Source of the DNA: Methylobacterium sp. J-048
Lineage (GTDB): Bacteria; Pseudomonadota; Alphaproteobacteria; Rhizobiales; Beijerinckiaceae
Length of the DNA stretch: 54,423 nt
Reading direction: 5' to 3'
NCBI RefSeq assembly: GCF_022829515.1
Contig: NZ_JAKSYL010000160.1
Coordinates: 1 to 54,423, forward strand
The stretch's first letter is position 1, and each line of letters begins with the position of its first letter. The notes under the pieces were generated by a model. The model was given only the letters and a program-made list of their open reading frames with translations. It did not search any database and was not told the DNA's origin. A program made the translations under genes and the position numbers. Positions 25,178 to 32,985 of the stretch are shown one piece after another.

Positions 25178-26446
25178 TCAGGCGGTCTCGACCCCGCCGG
25201 ACGGGGTCGGCCGGTAGCCCGAGTTCCGCCACGCCTGGGCGTCCGGCTCCGGGACGCCGGCGCGGGGGAGGGGCGCCGTCGCGCAGGCGAGACCGCGATA
25301 GGCCAGCGGGCCGTCCTGATCGCCGCCGAGGTCCAGGAATGCGAGGTCGAGGAGCGCCCGGGGCAGGGGCGCCCGCTCCGGATCGGCCAGGGTCGCGGCG
25401 AGGTCGCGCCCGCCGAGACGGGTGAGCACCGCGTCCTCGTCGAAGACCAGCGAATCGAGGCGGCGCGGGCCGGCCGATTCGCCGGTGGCGTCCAGGATCG
25501 TGCTCGCGGGCGCCCGGTGCACCACGTGGAGCGCCCGCACGGTCCAGGGCAGGGGCAGGGCGGCGAGCGCCGCCTCGATCAGGGACGGGACCACGAGGCG
25601 CGTCGGTACCGGCCGCATCAGGCCGGCGCGGAACCCCGCCTCGTCGAAGGGAATCACGGTCTCGAGGCTGGCCCCGGCCGCGAGTGCCGCGCCGAGGCCG
25701 GTGACCAGGCCGCGCAGGTCGTGCGCCGGCAGGAGCGTCAGGATCCGCTCCTCCGCGGTCACCGGGAGCGCGTCGAGATGGACATCGATCGCCGCCGCGA
25801 GCGCCGCTGCGCTGCGGTAGACCGGCCGGCCCGGATCGCCCGCCACGAAGGTGACGAGGCCGCGGCTCGCGACCGGCTCGGCGACCCCGCGCTCCAGGGC
25901 CATCGCGTCGAGGCTGATCACGCCGTCCGGGACGCCGGGACCGAAGGCGGCGAGGTAGCGCAGGCCGAAATGGCCCATGGCCGCCTGGGCGAGGTCCTCG
26001 GCCGGACGGCGGGCGCCGCGGCGGCCCTCCGTCAGCACGGCGACCAGGCCGGCGGACGCGATCCCGGCCGAGAGCCGGTCGGCATCCCAGAGGGCCGGCA
26101 TTGGGCAGGGCAGGTGGCCGGCCGCCTCGACGGCCAGGTGGGCGAGGGCCGATTCGGCGCCGCCGGCGAACCACAAGCCGACCCGGCTGCCGGCGGGCAG
26201 CCGCCACGCGCCGATCCCGCGGGCAAGCCGGCCGACGATCTCGGCCGCCGCCGCGTAGGTCCAGGTGATCGGCGGGCGCCCGCACCACGCCGCCCGGTCC
26301 CCCGAATCACGCAGGGCCGTGCGCTGCGGGCCGGTCCGGGCCGCCGCGAACAGGCTGGCCGACAGGCCGCCGGGCCGCGCAGACGCATCCGGCGCGGCGT
26401 CGGCATTCCTCTCCGCCACCGCGAACGCGCTCAATCCGCCCCCCAC
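25178..26446 (-). CDS. Degenerate AMP-binding (acyl-CoA synthetase-like) protein
   Basis: A 422-residue protein with the overall layout of the ANL superfamily N-terminal domain: WTYAAAAEIVGRLARGIGAW, GSRVGLWFAGGAESALAHLAVEAAGHLPCPMP. Where active enzymes carry the phosphate-binding TSGTTGxPKG, it has TFVAGDPGRPVYRS, so the Ser/Thr/Gly loop and Lys are lost. The later GYTE-like motif is not found and the C-terminal lid domain is missing (422 against about 500-600 residues). It is probably not an adenylate-forming enzyme; a binding or regulatory role is possible. The frame is long and intact, so it is not an obvious pseudogene. Confidence 0.6.
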   Translation of the reverse strand: MGGGLSAFAVAERNADAAPDASARPGGLSASLFAAARTGPQRTALRDSGDRAAWCGRPPITWTYAAAAEIVGRLARGIGAWRLPAGSRVGLWFAGGAESALAHLAVEAAGHLPCPMPALWDADRLSAGIASAGLVAVLTEGRRGARRPAEDLAQAAMGHFGLRYLAAFGPGVPDGVISLDAMALERGVAEPVASRGLVTFVAGDPGRPVYRSAAALAAAIDVHLDALPVTAEERILTLLPAHDLRGLVTGLGAALAAGASLETVIPFDEAGFRAGLMRPVPTRLVVPSLIEAALAALPLPWTVRALHVVHRAPASTILDATGESAGPRRLDSLVFDEDAVLTRLGGRDLAATLADPERAPLPRALLDLAFLDLGGDQDGPLAYRGLACATAPLPRAGVPEPDAQAWRNSGYRPTPSGGVETA

Positions 26447-26878
26447 CCAAACTGCAGATCCATCCGCATGGTCGGCCGACTATGGTTAACCCCCAGCTAA
26501 GACCCGTTCACTTGAGCGAGGCTGTCGTCACGCCGGGCGACCGGGCGCGCCACCGGGGGGCGGGCAACGTCGCGCTTGCGGCCGGGCAGGCAGGGGCCTA
26601 TCGGGAGCCGGCTGCGGCACAGGGCGCCCCGAAGGGCGCTCAATGCCGCGGTGTCATGCCTTCGCCTCATTCGGAGGGGACAGGCAGGCCGCCCGGTCGC
26701 CGGGGCGGGCGATGCGCGCATCCGGCGCCCATCCTCGCCCGATGGTCGGACCGATTCATCCGGAGCCCCGGGAGGCACGCCACGGCGATGCGTGCCCGGG
26801 CGGTCCGGCGGACCAGCCCGTCAGGCCGGCTCCGCATTCCGCAAGCCACACCACGTTTCTCCAAAGGGGTCAGAGCCG
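26447..26878. other. Gap between divergent AMP-binding and ialB genes
   Basis: 432 bases holding promoters for both neighbours. Open frames across it are the out-of-phase 5' extension of ialB and are Arg/Pro-rich. No RNA gene or repeat was seen. Confidence 0.45.
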
Positions 26879-27652
26879 ATGTCCTTCACCCGCCCCGCGA
26901 CGCTGGCACGCGCCGCCCTCTTCGGTCTTGCGGGCCTCGGCCTCGCGGCCGCCCCGGCGCTGGCCCAGGCGAAGAAGCCCGCCGCCCCCGCGCCGACCGC
27001 TCCGGCCCCCGCCGCGCCGAACACCCCGGCCGCCAACACGCCGGCCGGCGCTGCGGCCCAGACCGGCCCGCAGATCGTGACCGTGAAGTCCGAGCCGAGC
27101 CAGGCCGACTGGACCAAGGTCTGCGGCAAGGATCAGGGCTCCGGCACCGACATCTGCTACACGACGCGCGACTTCGTGTCCGACCAGGGCCAGCCCGTGC
27201 TGGCGGTGGCCGTCTACGAGATGAAGAACGCTGCCCAGAAGCAGGAGGTGCGCGTGGTGCGCTACCTGCTGCCGCTCGGCCTGCTGCTGCAGCCGGGCAT
27301 CCGCTTCAACGTCGACGGCCAGGCCGGGACGCCGGGCCGCTTCGCGGTCTGCTTCCCGAACGGCTGCTTCGCCGAGGCCGGCGGCGTCGATGCCGGCGTC
27401 ATCGCGGCGATGAAGAAGGGCACGACCCTCAACGTCTCGGTCCAGAACCAGACCCAGCGCGAGGTCACCTTCGCGGTGCCGCTGGCCGGCTTCGGCAAGG
27501 CCTTCGACGGCCCGGCCATCGACCCGAAGGTTCTGGAGGAGCAGCAGAAGAAGCTCCAGGCCGAGCTGGAGAAGCGCTCCGAGGACATGCGCAAGAAGCT
27601 CGAGCAGCAGGGCGGCGCCGCGCCGGCCGCCGGCGCACCCGCGGCGAAGTAA
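26879..27652 (+). CDS. Invasion-associated locus B (IalB) family protein
   Basis: A 257-residue secreted protein starting at ATG 26879 with AAAGGGG upstream. The signal peptide ends near ALAQA (about residue 30) and is followed by a 30-residue Ala/Pro linker. The IalB domain covers about 65-210: DWTKVCGKDQGSGTDICYTTRDF, then PLGLLLQPGIRFNVDG, then RFAVCFPNGCFAEA with cysteines that should form disulfides. A helical, charged coiled-coil-like tail (about 220-245) is followed by Ala/Gly. Bartonella IalB helps erythrocyte invasion; in free-living relatives the role is unknown. It is monocistronic, ending in a clear terminator. Confidence 0.85.
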   Translation: MSFTRPATLARAALFGLAGLGLAAAPALAQAKKPAAPAPTAPAPAAPNTPAANTPAGAAAQTGPQIVTVKSEPSQADWTKVCGKDQGSGTDICYTTRDFVSDQGQPVLAVAVYEMKNAAQKQEVRVVRYLLPLGLLLQPGIRFNVDGQAGTPGRFAVCFPNGCFAEAGGVDAGVIAAMKKGTTLNVSVQNQTQREVTFAVPLAGFGKAFDGPAIDPKVLEEQQKKLQAELEKRSEDMRKKLEQQGGAAPAAGAPAAK

Positions 27653-27673
27653 TCCCGCAACGGAGACCGATCC

Positions 27674-27704
27674 GGGGCCGGACCGCGAGGGCCGGCCCCT
27701 TTTT
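27674..27704 (+). terminator. Rho-independent terminator of the ialB-type gene
   Basis: An 8-bp stem GGGGCCGG/CCGGCCCC (27674-27681 with 27692-27699) is followed by TTTTT at 27700-27704. It begins 22 bases after the stop codon. Confidence 0.85.
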
Positions 27705-27729
27705 CATGCGCGCTTGCCTGAGCAGCGCT

Positions 27730-27773
27730 TCGGGGCTCCGCCCCGAGCCCCGCCAAAGGGCTCAGCCCTTTGG
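27730..27773 (-). repeat. REP-like double hairpin, family A copy 2 (inverted)
   Basis: Same two-hairpin unit as at 17364 but in reverse order: TCGGGGC/GCCCCGA at 27730-27746, then CCAAAGGG-CTCAG-CCCTTTGG at 27753-27773. It lies between two convergent genes, 15 bases from the DUF4424 stop. Confidence 0.85.
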
Positions 27774-27788
27774 GAACCTGGACTCGGC

Positions 27789-28775
27789 CTACCGGATCCC
27801 CGTGGGTCCCGGGCCGGGCAGGACGATCAGCACCCGGAGGTCGTGATCGGGCACGTAGTCCCGGGCCTCCCAGCGGAACGTGGTCGGGCCGGTCTTGCGG
27901 ATGCCCGAGCGGCAGAAGCTCGCCAAAGCCTCCGGGCTGCCCTTGTCCACCGTCAGGGTGAAGCGCCCGATCGGGGCGGCCCAGTTGCGCGCGGTGGTGA
28001 CGATGTAGGGCACCACGAAGGCCCGCAGGTAGCCGCTTTCGCTGGGTGCTTTGGCGTGCAGGCGCCGAATCGCCGCCAGCCCGGCCTCGTCCAGGCAGTA
28101 GGTCGCCCGGTAGGACGGGCGGGAGGCCTCCTTCGGGTCGACGAAGTGGAAGCCGCTCACCGGCGCGTAGCTGTGCGCGATCCGCACCTCCCGGTCGGCC
28201 GGGAACGTCTGCAGCCAGTGGAACGTCGCCTCGAAGCGCCAGAGCCCCTCGGTCATGCCCTCGGCCTCCGGGAACAGCCCAGCCTTGACCAGCTCCGCCC
28301 AGTCCGGCTTGCCGATCCTCTTGGCGGCCGCGTCGATCTCGGAGACGCGCAGCGGGTTGAGCGGCAGGCCGTGGCGGCGCAGCAGGTCGCCGACCTCGCG
28401 CTCGCCCACGAAGGCGCGCTCCTCCAGCTCCGGCTCGATCGGATGTCCGTCCACCGTCACGGTGAAGCCGACGAAGTTCGCCCGATCGACCTGCGGGAGC
28501 TTGGTGGCGGAAAAACTCAAGGTCCGGCCGTCGATCGGCGGCAGCGGGAAGGCGATCCGGACGGTGCGCGGCTCCGACACCTGGTTGCGGAACACGTAGG
28601 ACACGCGGATCCGGTCGAGGGCGATCGACAGATCCTCGCTCACCAGGCCGATGCCCGGTTCCGGCCTCAGGACCAGGCCGCCGGCATCGAGCTCGGCGGC
28701 GCTGTCATTGGCCCGGGCCGGCGCGCAGAGGAGGCCGGCGGCCAGCAACGCCGCGGCGAGAGGACGGGATATCAC
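27789..28775 (-). CDS. DUF4424 family secreted protein
   Basis: A 328-residue protein with a signal peptide (about 1-22, cleavage after APARA). It matches the DUF4424 pattern: NDSAAELDAGGLVLRPEPGIGLVSEDL at the mature start and VSYVFRNQ, a beta-rich domain, then VRIAHSYAPVSGFHF. Function is unknown. The start is GTG 28775, with GAAGG seven bases upstream; this ribosome site overlaps the first of three palindromic TTCGAAGAA repeats. It lies downstream of hspQ on the same strand across an 84-base gap, so co-transcription is possible. Confidence 0.75.
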   Translation of the reverse strand: MISRPLAAALLAAGLLCAPARANDSAAELDAGGLVLRPEPGIGLVSEDLSIALDRIRVSYVFRNQVSEPRTVRIAFPLPPIDGRTLSFSATKLPQVDRANFVGFTVTVDGHPIEPELEERAFVGEREVGDLLRRHGLPLNPLRVSEIDAAAKRIGKPDWAELVKAGLFPEAEGMTEGLWRFEATFHWLQTFPADREVRIAHSYAPVSGFHFVDPKEASRPSYRATYCLDEAGLAAIRRLHAKAPSESGYLRAFVVPYIVTTARNWAAPIGRFTLTVDKGSPEALASFCRSGIRKTGPTTFRWEARDYVPDHDLRVLIVLPGPGPTGIR

Positions 28776-28783
28776 GACGGGAC

Positions 28784-28858
28784 CTTCGAAGAATCGCTGC
28801 GACGCGCGCCGCAGTATCTTCGAAGAATTGCCCGAGGGTGACCGGATTCTTCGAAGAA
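28784..28858. promoter_or_regulatory. Three phased CTTCGAAGAA palindromic repeats
   Basis: CTTCGAAGAAT occurs at 28784-28794 and 28818-28828, and CTTCGAAGAA at 28849-28858. Starts are 34 and 31 bases apart, about three DNA turns. They fill the gap between the hspQ stop and the DUF4424 start. Copies 2 and 3 can also pair as an 11-bp stem. An operator for a dimeric regulator is the simplest reading; a known heat-shock site with this spacing is not recognised. Confidence 0.5.
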
Positions 28859-28859
28859 C

Positions 28860-29198
28860 TCAGTTCCGGACGCGGTCGCGCACCCGGTAGCCGCCGGTGG
28901 CGTCGCGCTCGAACATCTCGGTGATGCCGGCATGGCGCAGGGCCTCGCCGGACGTGTCGGGCAGGAGGTTCTGCTCGGACACGTAGGCGACGTACTCGGT
29001 CTCGGCGTTCTCGGCGAGCAGGTGGTAGAACGGCTGGTCCTTGCGCGGCCGGACCTCCTCGGGGATCGCCAGCCACCATTCCTCGGTGTTGTCGAAGACC
29101 GGATCGACGTCGAACACGATGCCCCGGAACGGGTAGATCCTGTGGCGCACCACGGCGCCGATCGCGAACTTCGCGGTTCTCAGTGTTACGTCCATCAT
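28860..29198 (-). CDS. hspQ: Heat shock protein HspQ
   Basis: A 112-residue protein of typical HspQ (YccV) sequence: KFAIGAVVRHRIYPFRGIVFDVDP, NTEEWWLAIPEEVRPRKDQPFYHL and YVAYVSEQNLLPD. In enterobacteria HspQ is a hemimethylated-DNA-binding protein that acts as a Lon specificity enhancer and helps degrade mutant DnaA. The length matches, with a short extra C-terminus (MFERDATGGYRVRDRVRN). The start MMDV has two Met codons in tandem and no strong ribosome site. It is divergent from, or upstream of, nothing related. Confidence 0.9.
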   Translation of the reverse strand: MMDVTLRTAKFAIGAVVRHRIYPFRGIVFDVDPVFDNTEEWWLAIPEEVRPRKDQPFYHLLAENAETEYVAYVSEQNLLPDTSGEALRHAGITEMFERDATGGYRVRDRVRN

Positions 29199-29245
29199 GA
29201 CTCTGTCCGTTCAGAGCGGACAGATAGGACCGATGCCCGGGCGTG

Positions 29246-30025
29246 TCACCGGGCCGGCGGCGATGTCCCGGCCTCCGATGTGCGGTTCGGCAAGTCCCGG
29301 GCCTCCGGAGCCGGGATGCCGAGCTCGGCCGCGATCGCCCGGGCGGTGGCCTCCCGCCGGGCGGTGATGCCGGCCGCCGCGGCCCGCGCCTGCGCCACGA
29401 TGGCCGGCGGGGCGCTCTGCGGGGTGCCGCTGTCGAAGGGCGGCTCGGGGGCGTATTGCATGCCGAGCTGGATCAGCCGGGCGGCCTCGTCGCCGCGCAG
29501 CTCGGCCGCGAGCCGGAGCGCGCCGTCGATCCCCGCGGTGACGCCGGCCGCGAACAGCCAGATGCGGCCGTCGGCGTCGGGGTCGATCACCACCCGCGCG
29601 TCCACCGCCTCCGCCCCGAACCAGGGCAGCAGGTGGACGGCGTTCCAGTAGGTCGTGGCCCGCCGCCCGACCAGCAGCCCGGCCGCGCCGAGCAGCAGCG
29701 CGCCGGTGCAGACCGAGAAGACGTGGGAGGCGCCCGCGGCCTGCTGCCGGATCCAGCCGAGCACGGCCGCGTCGCGCATCAATGCTTCCTGGCCCTGGCC
29801 GCCGGGGATGTGCAGCACGTCGAGGCGCGGCGCCTCCGCCAGGGTGGCGTCGGGAGTGATCCGGAGCCCGCGCAGGTCGCGCACCGGCTCTGCGGTCGGC
29901 CCGTAGATCCGGTAGGTCGAGTTCGGGATCCGCGACAGGACCTCGAACGGGCCGGTGAGGTCGATCTGGTCGAGCCCCTCGAACAGGAGCGAACCGATCT
30001 GCAGATGGGTCTCGGCGGGAATCAT
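29246..30025 (-). CDS. DJ-1/PfpI family protein, isonitrile hydratase-like
   Basis: A 259-residue protein of the class-I glutamine-amidotransferase-like fold. The active-site Cys is in VFSVCTGALLLGAAGLL and the Glu/Asp partner is near the N-terminus (FEGLDQIDLTGPFEVL). ATTYW follows, as in Pseudomonas isonitrile hydratase InhA. The likely reaction is hydration of an isonitrile to an N-substituted formamide, though other PfpI-type activities remain possible. I start at MIPAETH (30025), with GGAGG five bases upstream; the frame continues to 30226 without support. It is divergent from the GlxA-type regulator at 30079, which carries a similar domain. Confidence 0.8.
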   Translation of the reverse strand: MIPAETHLQIGSLLFEGLDQIDLTGPFEVLSRIPNSTYRIYGPTAEPVRDLRGLRITPDATLAEAPRLDVLHIPGGQGQEALMRDAAVLGWIRQQAAGASHVFSVCTGALLLGAAGLLVGRRATTYWNAVHLLPWFGAEAVDARVVIDPDADGRIWLFAAGVTAGIDGALRLAAELRGDEAARLIQLGMQYAPEPPFDSGTPQSAPPAIVAQARAAAAGITARREATARAIAAELGIPAPEARDLPNRTSEAGTSPPAR

Positions 30026-30078
30026 GCGGGGCCTCCGTGCTGGACAGGGAGACCTTACCGCGGCACGCTCTGGCCGAG

Positions 30079-31062
30079 ATGCCAAAGACCCCTCGTTTCT
30101 CGCCAGATGCGTCCCGCCCGGTGGAGCTGCTGGCCTTCCCGGCAGTGCAACTCCTCGACGTGGCCGGGCCGCTCCAGGTCTTCGCCACGGCGAACGACCT
30201 GAGCGGCGGGCTCGCGCCCTACGCACCGCGGGTGATCGCGGCCGGCGACCGGACGCTCACCGCCTCGGCCGGCCTGCGCCTGGTGGCCGACCCGCTGCCG
30301 GAGCGCGACGCGCCGGTGGACACGCTGATCGTCGCGGGCGGCCCCGGGGTCACGGCGGCCTCCGCCGATCCAGCGCTGGTCGCCTGGGCGCGGGACCGGG
30401 CCGGCCAAGCGCGCCGGGTCGCCTCGGTCTGCACCGGGGCCTTTTTGCTCGGGGCCGCCGGGCTTTTGGACGGGCGGCGGGCCGTGACCCACTGGAAGCA
30501 CTGCGGCGCGCTCGCCCGGCGCTACCCGCTGGCCCGTGTCGAGCCCGACCCGATCTTCGTGCAGGATGGCCCGGTCTGGACTTCCGCGGGCGTTACCGCG
30601 GGGATCGACCTGGCGCTGGCCCTGGTCGAGGCCGATCTCGGCCGGGATCACGCCCTGGCGGTGGCGCGCCACCTCGTGATGTTCCTGAAGCGCCCCGGCG
30701 GGCAGGCGCAGTTCAGCGCGGCTTTGGCCCTGCAGGCCGGGGAGGACCGTTTCGGGGCGCTCCACGCCTTCATCGCCGACAACCTGGCCGGCGACCTGTC
30801 GCTCCCGGTCCTGGCGGAGGCCGCCGGGATGAGCGCGCGCAGCCTCAGCCGGCACTACCGGGACGCGACCGGCCTGACTCCGGCCAGGGCCGTGGAGCGC
30901 CTGCGGATCGAGGCGGCCAGGCGGGCGCTCGCCGAGACCGCGCAGCCGGTGAAGCGCATCGCCCGGACCTGCGGCTTCGGCTCCGAGGAGACCCTGCGGC
31001 GCAGTTTTTTGCGGCACGTCGCGGCGACGCCGCAGGATTATCGGGCGCGGTTCGGGGGGTGA
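30079..31062 (+). CDS. GlxA-type AraC-family transcriptional regulator
   Basis: A 327-residue regulator. The N-terminal DJ-1/PfpI domain (about 10-185) has LLAFPAVQLLDVAGPLQVF and SVCTGAFLLGAAGLLDG, closely like the neighbouring enzyme. The C-terminal AraC domain (about 215-320) has the two helix-turn-helix units: LSLPVLAEAAGMSARSLSRHY and VKRIARTCGFGSEETLRRSF. In this subfamily the amidase-like domain usually senses a small molecule. A GTG at 30037 is an alternative start. The gene pair is divergent with start codons about 54 bases apart, so it probably controls the DJ-1 gene. Confidence 0.85.
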   Translation: MPKTPRFSPDASRPVELLAFPAVQLLDVAGPLQVFATANDLSGGLAPYAPRVIAAGDRTLTASAGLRLVADPLPERDAPVDTLIVAGGPGVTAASADPALVAWARDRAGQARRVASVCTGAFLLGAAGLLDGRRAVTHWKHCGALARRYPLARVEPDPIFVQDGPVWTSAGVTAGIDLALALVEADLGRDHALAVARHLVMFLKRPGGQAQFSAALALQAGEDRFGALHAFIADNLAGDLSLPVLAEAAGMSARSLSRHYRDATGLTPARAVERLRIEAARRALAETAQPVKRIARTCGFGSEETLRRSFLRHVAATPQDYRARFGG

Positions 31063-31068
31063 GGGGCG

Positions 31069-31422
31069 TCATACCATCTCGCGGCGGAGGAGGCCGGCAA
31101 GGATCGTCTCGCGCACGCCGTCGCGGTTCTCATGGATGTCCGCGTTCGAGATGCGGAGCAGGCTGAAGCCGCAGGCCTCGATGATCGCGGTGCGAGCCGC
31201 GTCGGAATGGACTTCCCACTCGGTCGAATGCGTTGCGCCATCGACCTCCACGACGAGCTTCGCTTCGACACACGCAAAGTCGACGATGAAGCGGTCGATC
31301 GGATACTGACGGCGGAACTTCCAGCCGTTGAGCGCACGGTTCCGCAGGACGCGCCAAAGCTTGGCCTCGGCGGTGGTCTGGGTCCGGCGGAGATGGCGGG
31401 CACGCGGGATCGACTTGCTCAC
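31069..31422 (-). CDS. DUF559 / Vsr-like endonuclease-fold protein
   Basis: A 117-residue protein of the DUF559 family, related to the very-short-patch-repair nuclease fold. It has the core RRQYPIDRFIVDFACVEAKLVVEVDGATH, with Asp in VDF and the ExD-type VEVDG motif that would bind metal. The N-terminus starts SIPRARHLRRTQTTAEAKLWRVLRNR, the family's typical helix. Enzymatic activity has not been established for most members. Convergent with the AraC gene, only six bases from its stop. Downstream lies a palindromic repeat of family B. Confidence 0.8.
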   Translation of the reverse strand: MSKSIPRARHLRRTQTTAEAKLWRVLRNRALNGWKFRRQYPIDRFIVDFACVEAKLVVEVDGATHSTEWEVHSDAARTAIIEACGFSLLRISNADIHENRDGVRETILAGLLRREMV

Positions 31423-31728
31423 CGGGTCGTCTCAACGGCACGGCACCGAATCGACCGGACGATACCGCGCTCTCACGCGCGCGGGTGTTCTCAACTCGAG
31501 GAGAGTTTTGATACGTATTCGCGCTTGAAGACCGCGACGCGCCCCCTCTCCCGTGCGGGAGAGGGTTGGGGTGAGGGACCCGGACTTTCCGGTGAGGTCG
31601 CACCCCTCACCCTGTCCCTCTCCCGCACGGGAGAGGGGACCTGCGCTTCATTCTGAGCGGGTATCGCCGGGCTGTAGCAGCCATGGGCTTGAGAAGGGCC
31701 ACACCTCCCCGGCATCGCCCCCCGCGCG
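31423..31728. other. Gap dominated by repeat family B
   Basis: 306 bases between the DUF559 start and the malyl-CoA-lyase-like stop. The repeat at 31537-31650 fills much of it. The rest should hold the DUF559 promoter; nothing else is seen. Confidence 0.5.
31537..31650 (+). repeat. Repeat family B, copy 1 (double palindrome)
   Basis: Two self-complementary blocks CCCTCTCCCG-TG-CGGGAGAGGG, about 70 bases apart, with GGGTGAGGG and CCCTCACCCT inside, form a large inverted repeat. The same unit, clearly aligned base for base over about 115 bases, is at 41377-41490. Such sequences are common REP-like elements in proteobacteria. Confidence 0.85.
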
Positions 31729-32778
31729 CTACCCCAGCTGATACACCGCCGCCAGCTCCGGATCCTTCGCGGCGACCAGCTTGGCCAGGTCCACGATGAC
31801 CTTGGCCTGCTTCCAGGTGGCGTCGTCCTGCATCTTGCCGTCGAGCATCACGGCGCCGGTGCCGTCGGGCATCGCCGCGACGATGCGGGCCGCGAACGCC
31901 ACCTCGGCGGGGTCGGGGGCGAAGACCCGCTTGGCGATCGCCACCTGGCTCGGATGCAGCGTCCAGGCCCCGGCGCAGCCCATCAGGAAGGCGTTGCGGA
32001 ACTGCGCCTCGCAGGCATCGCCGTCGGAGAAATCGCCGAACGGGCCGTAGAACGCCTTGAGGCCGTTGGCCATGCAGGCATCGACCATCTTGGCGATGGT
32101 GTAGTGCCAGAGATCCTGCTGCGCGCTCGCGCGGGGCGTATCGCCCGACGGGTCCGCGATCACCCGGTAATCCGGATGGCCGCCGCCGACCCGGGTGGTC
32201 TTCATGCCGCGGGACGCCGCGAGGTCGGCCGGGCCGAGACTCATGCCGTGCATCCGCGGCGAGGCCGACGCGATGGCGTCGACATTGGCCACGCCCTCGG
32301 CGGTCTCCAGGATCGCGTGGATCAGGATCGGCTTGGTCACCCCGTGCCGGGCCTCGAGCTGGGCGAGCAGCTGGTCGACGTAGTGGATGTCCCACGGCCC
32401 CTCGACCTTGGGCACCATCACGACGTCGAGCTTGGACCCGACCTCGGCGACGATGGTAAACAGGTCGTCCAAGATCCAGGGCGAGTTGAGGGCGTTGATC
32501 CGGGTCCAGAGGCCTGTACCGGTGGCGGCGAAGTCGGTCGCCTGCGCCATGGCGACGAAGCCCTTGCGGGCCGCCTCCTTCTGGTCGGCCGGAACCGCGT
32601 CCTCCAGATTGCCCAGCACCACGTCGACGGTGCCGGCGAGCTCGGGCACCCGGGCGCGGACCTTATCGTTGTGAGGCGGGACGAAGTGGATCATCCGCTC
32701 CAGCCGCACCGGCAGCTCGCGGAACGGGGCCGGCGCGCCGGTGGCCAGCGGCTGGAAGAAGCGGCGGGGCAGTTTCAT
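31729..32778 (-). CDS. HpcH/HpaI-CitE family lyase, malyl-CoA lyase-like
   Basis: A 349-residue TIM-barrel protein of the CitE/malyl-CoA lyase family. Key elements are [19 protein letters not shown] (metal/CoA region), WTRINALNS (substrate Arg), [16 protein letters not shown] (Glu), [17 protein letters not shown] (Asp) and GPFGDFSD. Methylobacterium uses malyl-CoA lyase in the serine cycle and beta-methylmalyl-CoA lyase in the ethylmalonyl-CoA pathway. The long C-terminus (past 300) has [18 protein letters not shown] as in those enzymes. I cannot tell lyase from malyl-CoA thioesterase or another acyl-CoA lyase. No pathway neighbours are present. Confidence 0.7.
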   Translation of the reverse strand: MKLPRRFFQPLATGAPAPFRELPVRLERMIHFVPPHNDKVRARVPELAGTVDVVLGNLEDAVPADQKEAARKGFVAMAQATDFAATGTGLWTRINALNSPWILDDLFTIVAEVGSKLDVVMVPKVEGPWDIHYVDQLLAQLEARHGVTKPILIHAILETAEGVANVDAIASASPRMHGMSLGPADLAASRGMKTTRVGGGHPDYRVIADPSGDTPRASAQQDLWHYTIAKMVDACMANGLKAFYGPFGDFSDGDACEAQFRNAFLMGCAGAWTLHPSQVAIAKRVFAPDPAEVAFAARIVAAMPDGTGAVMLDGKMQDDATWKQAKVIVDLAKLVAAKDPELAAVYQLG

Positions 32779-32985
32779 GATGTGCCTCTTGTACGGGGCT
32801 TGGCGGCTCGATCATCGCCCCGGATACAGGATCCGGGACGAGGATCGAGGCCGCTGATTGGCATCATCTTTGGTCCGAAAGCCGGAAACCACCTTTCGGG
32901 ATGATGCGCGAGCCCCGTTAAGGCAGGCTTGGGCGAGCGCGTAAAGCCGTGCCGCGCCGAACGCCCCTTCGACTTTCGGTGCAGA

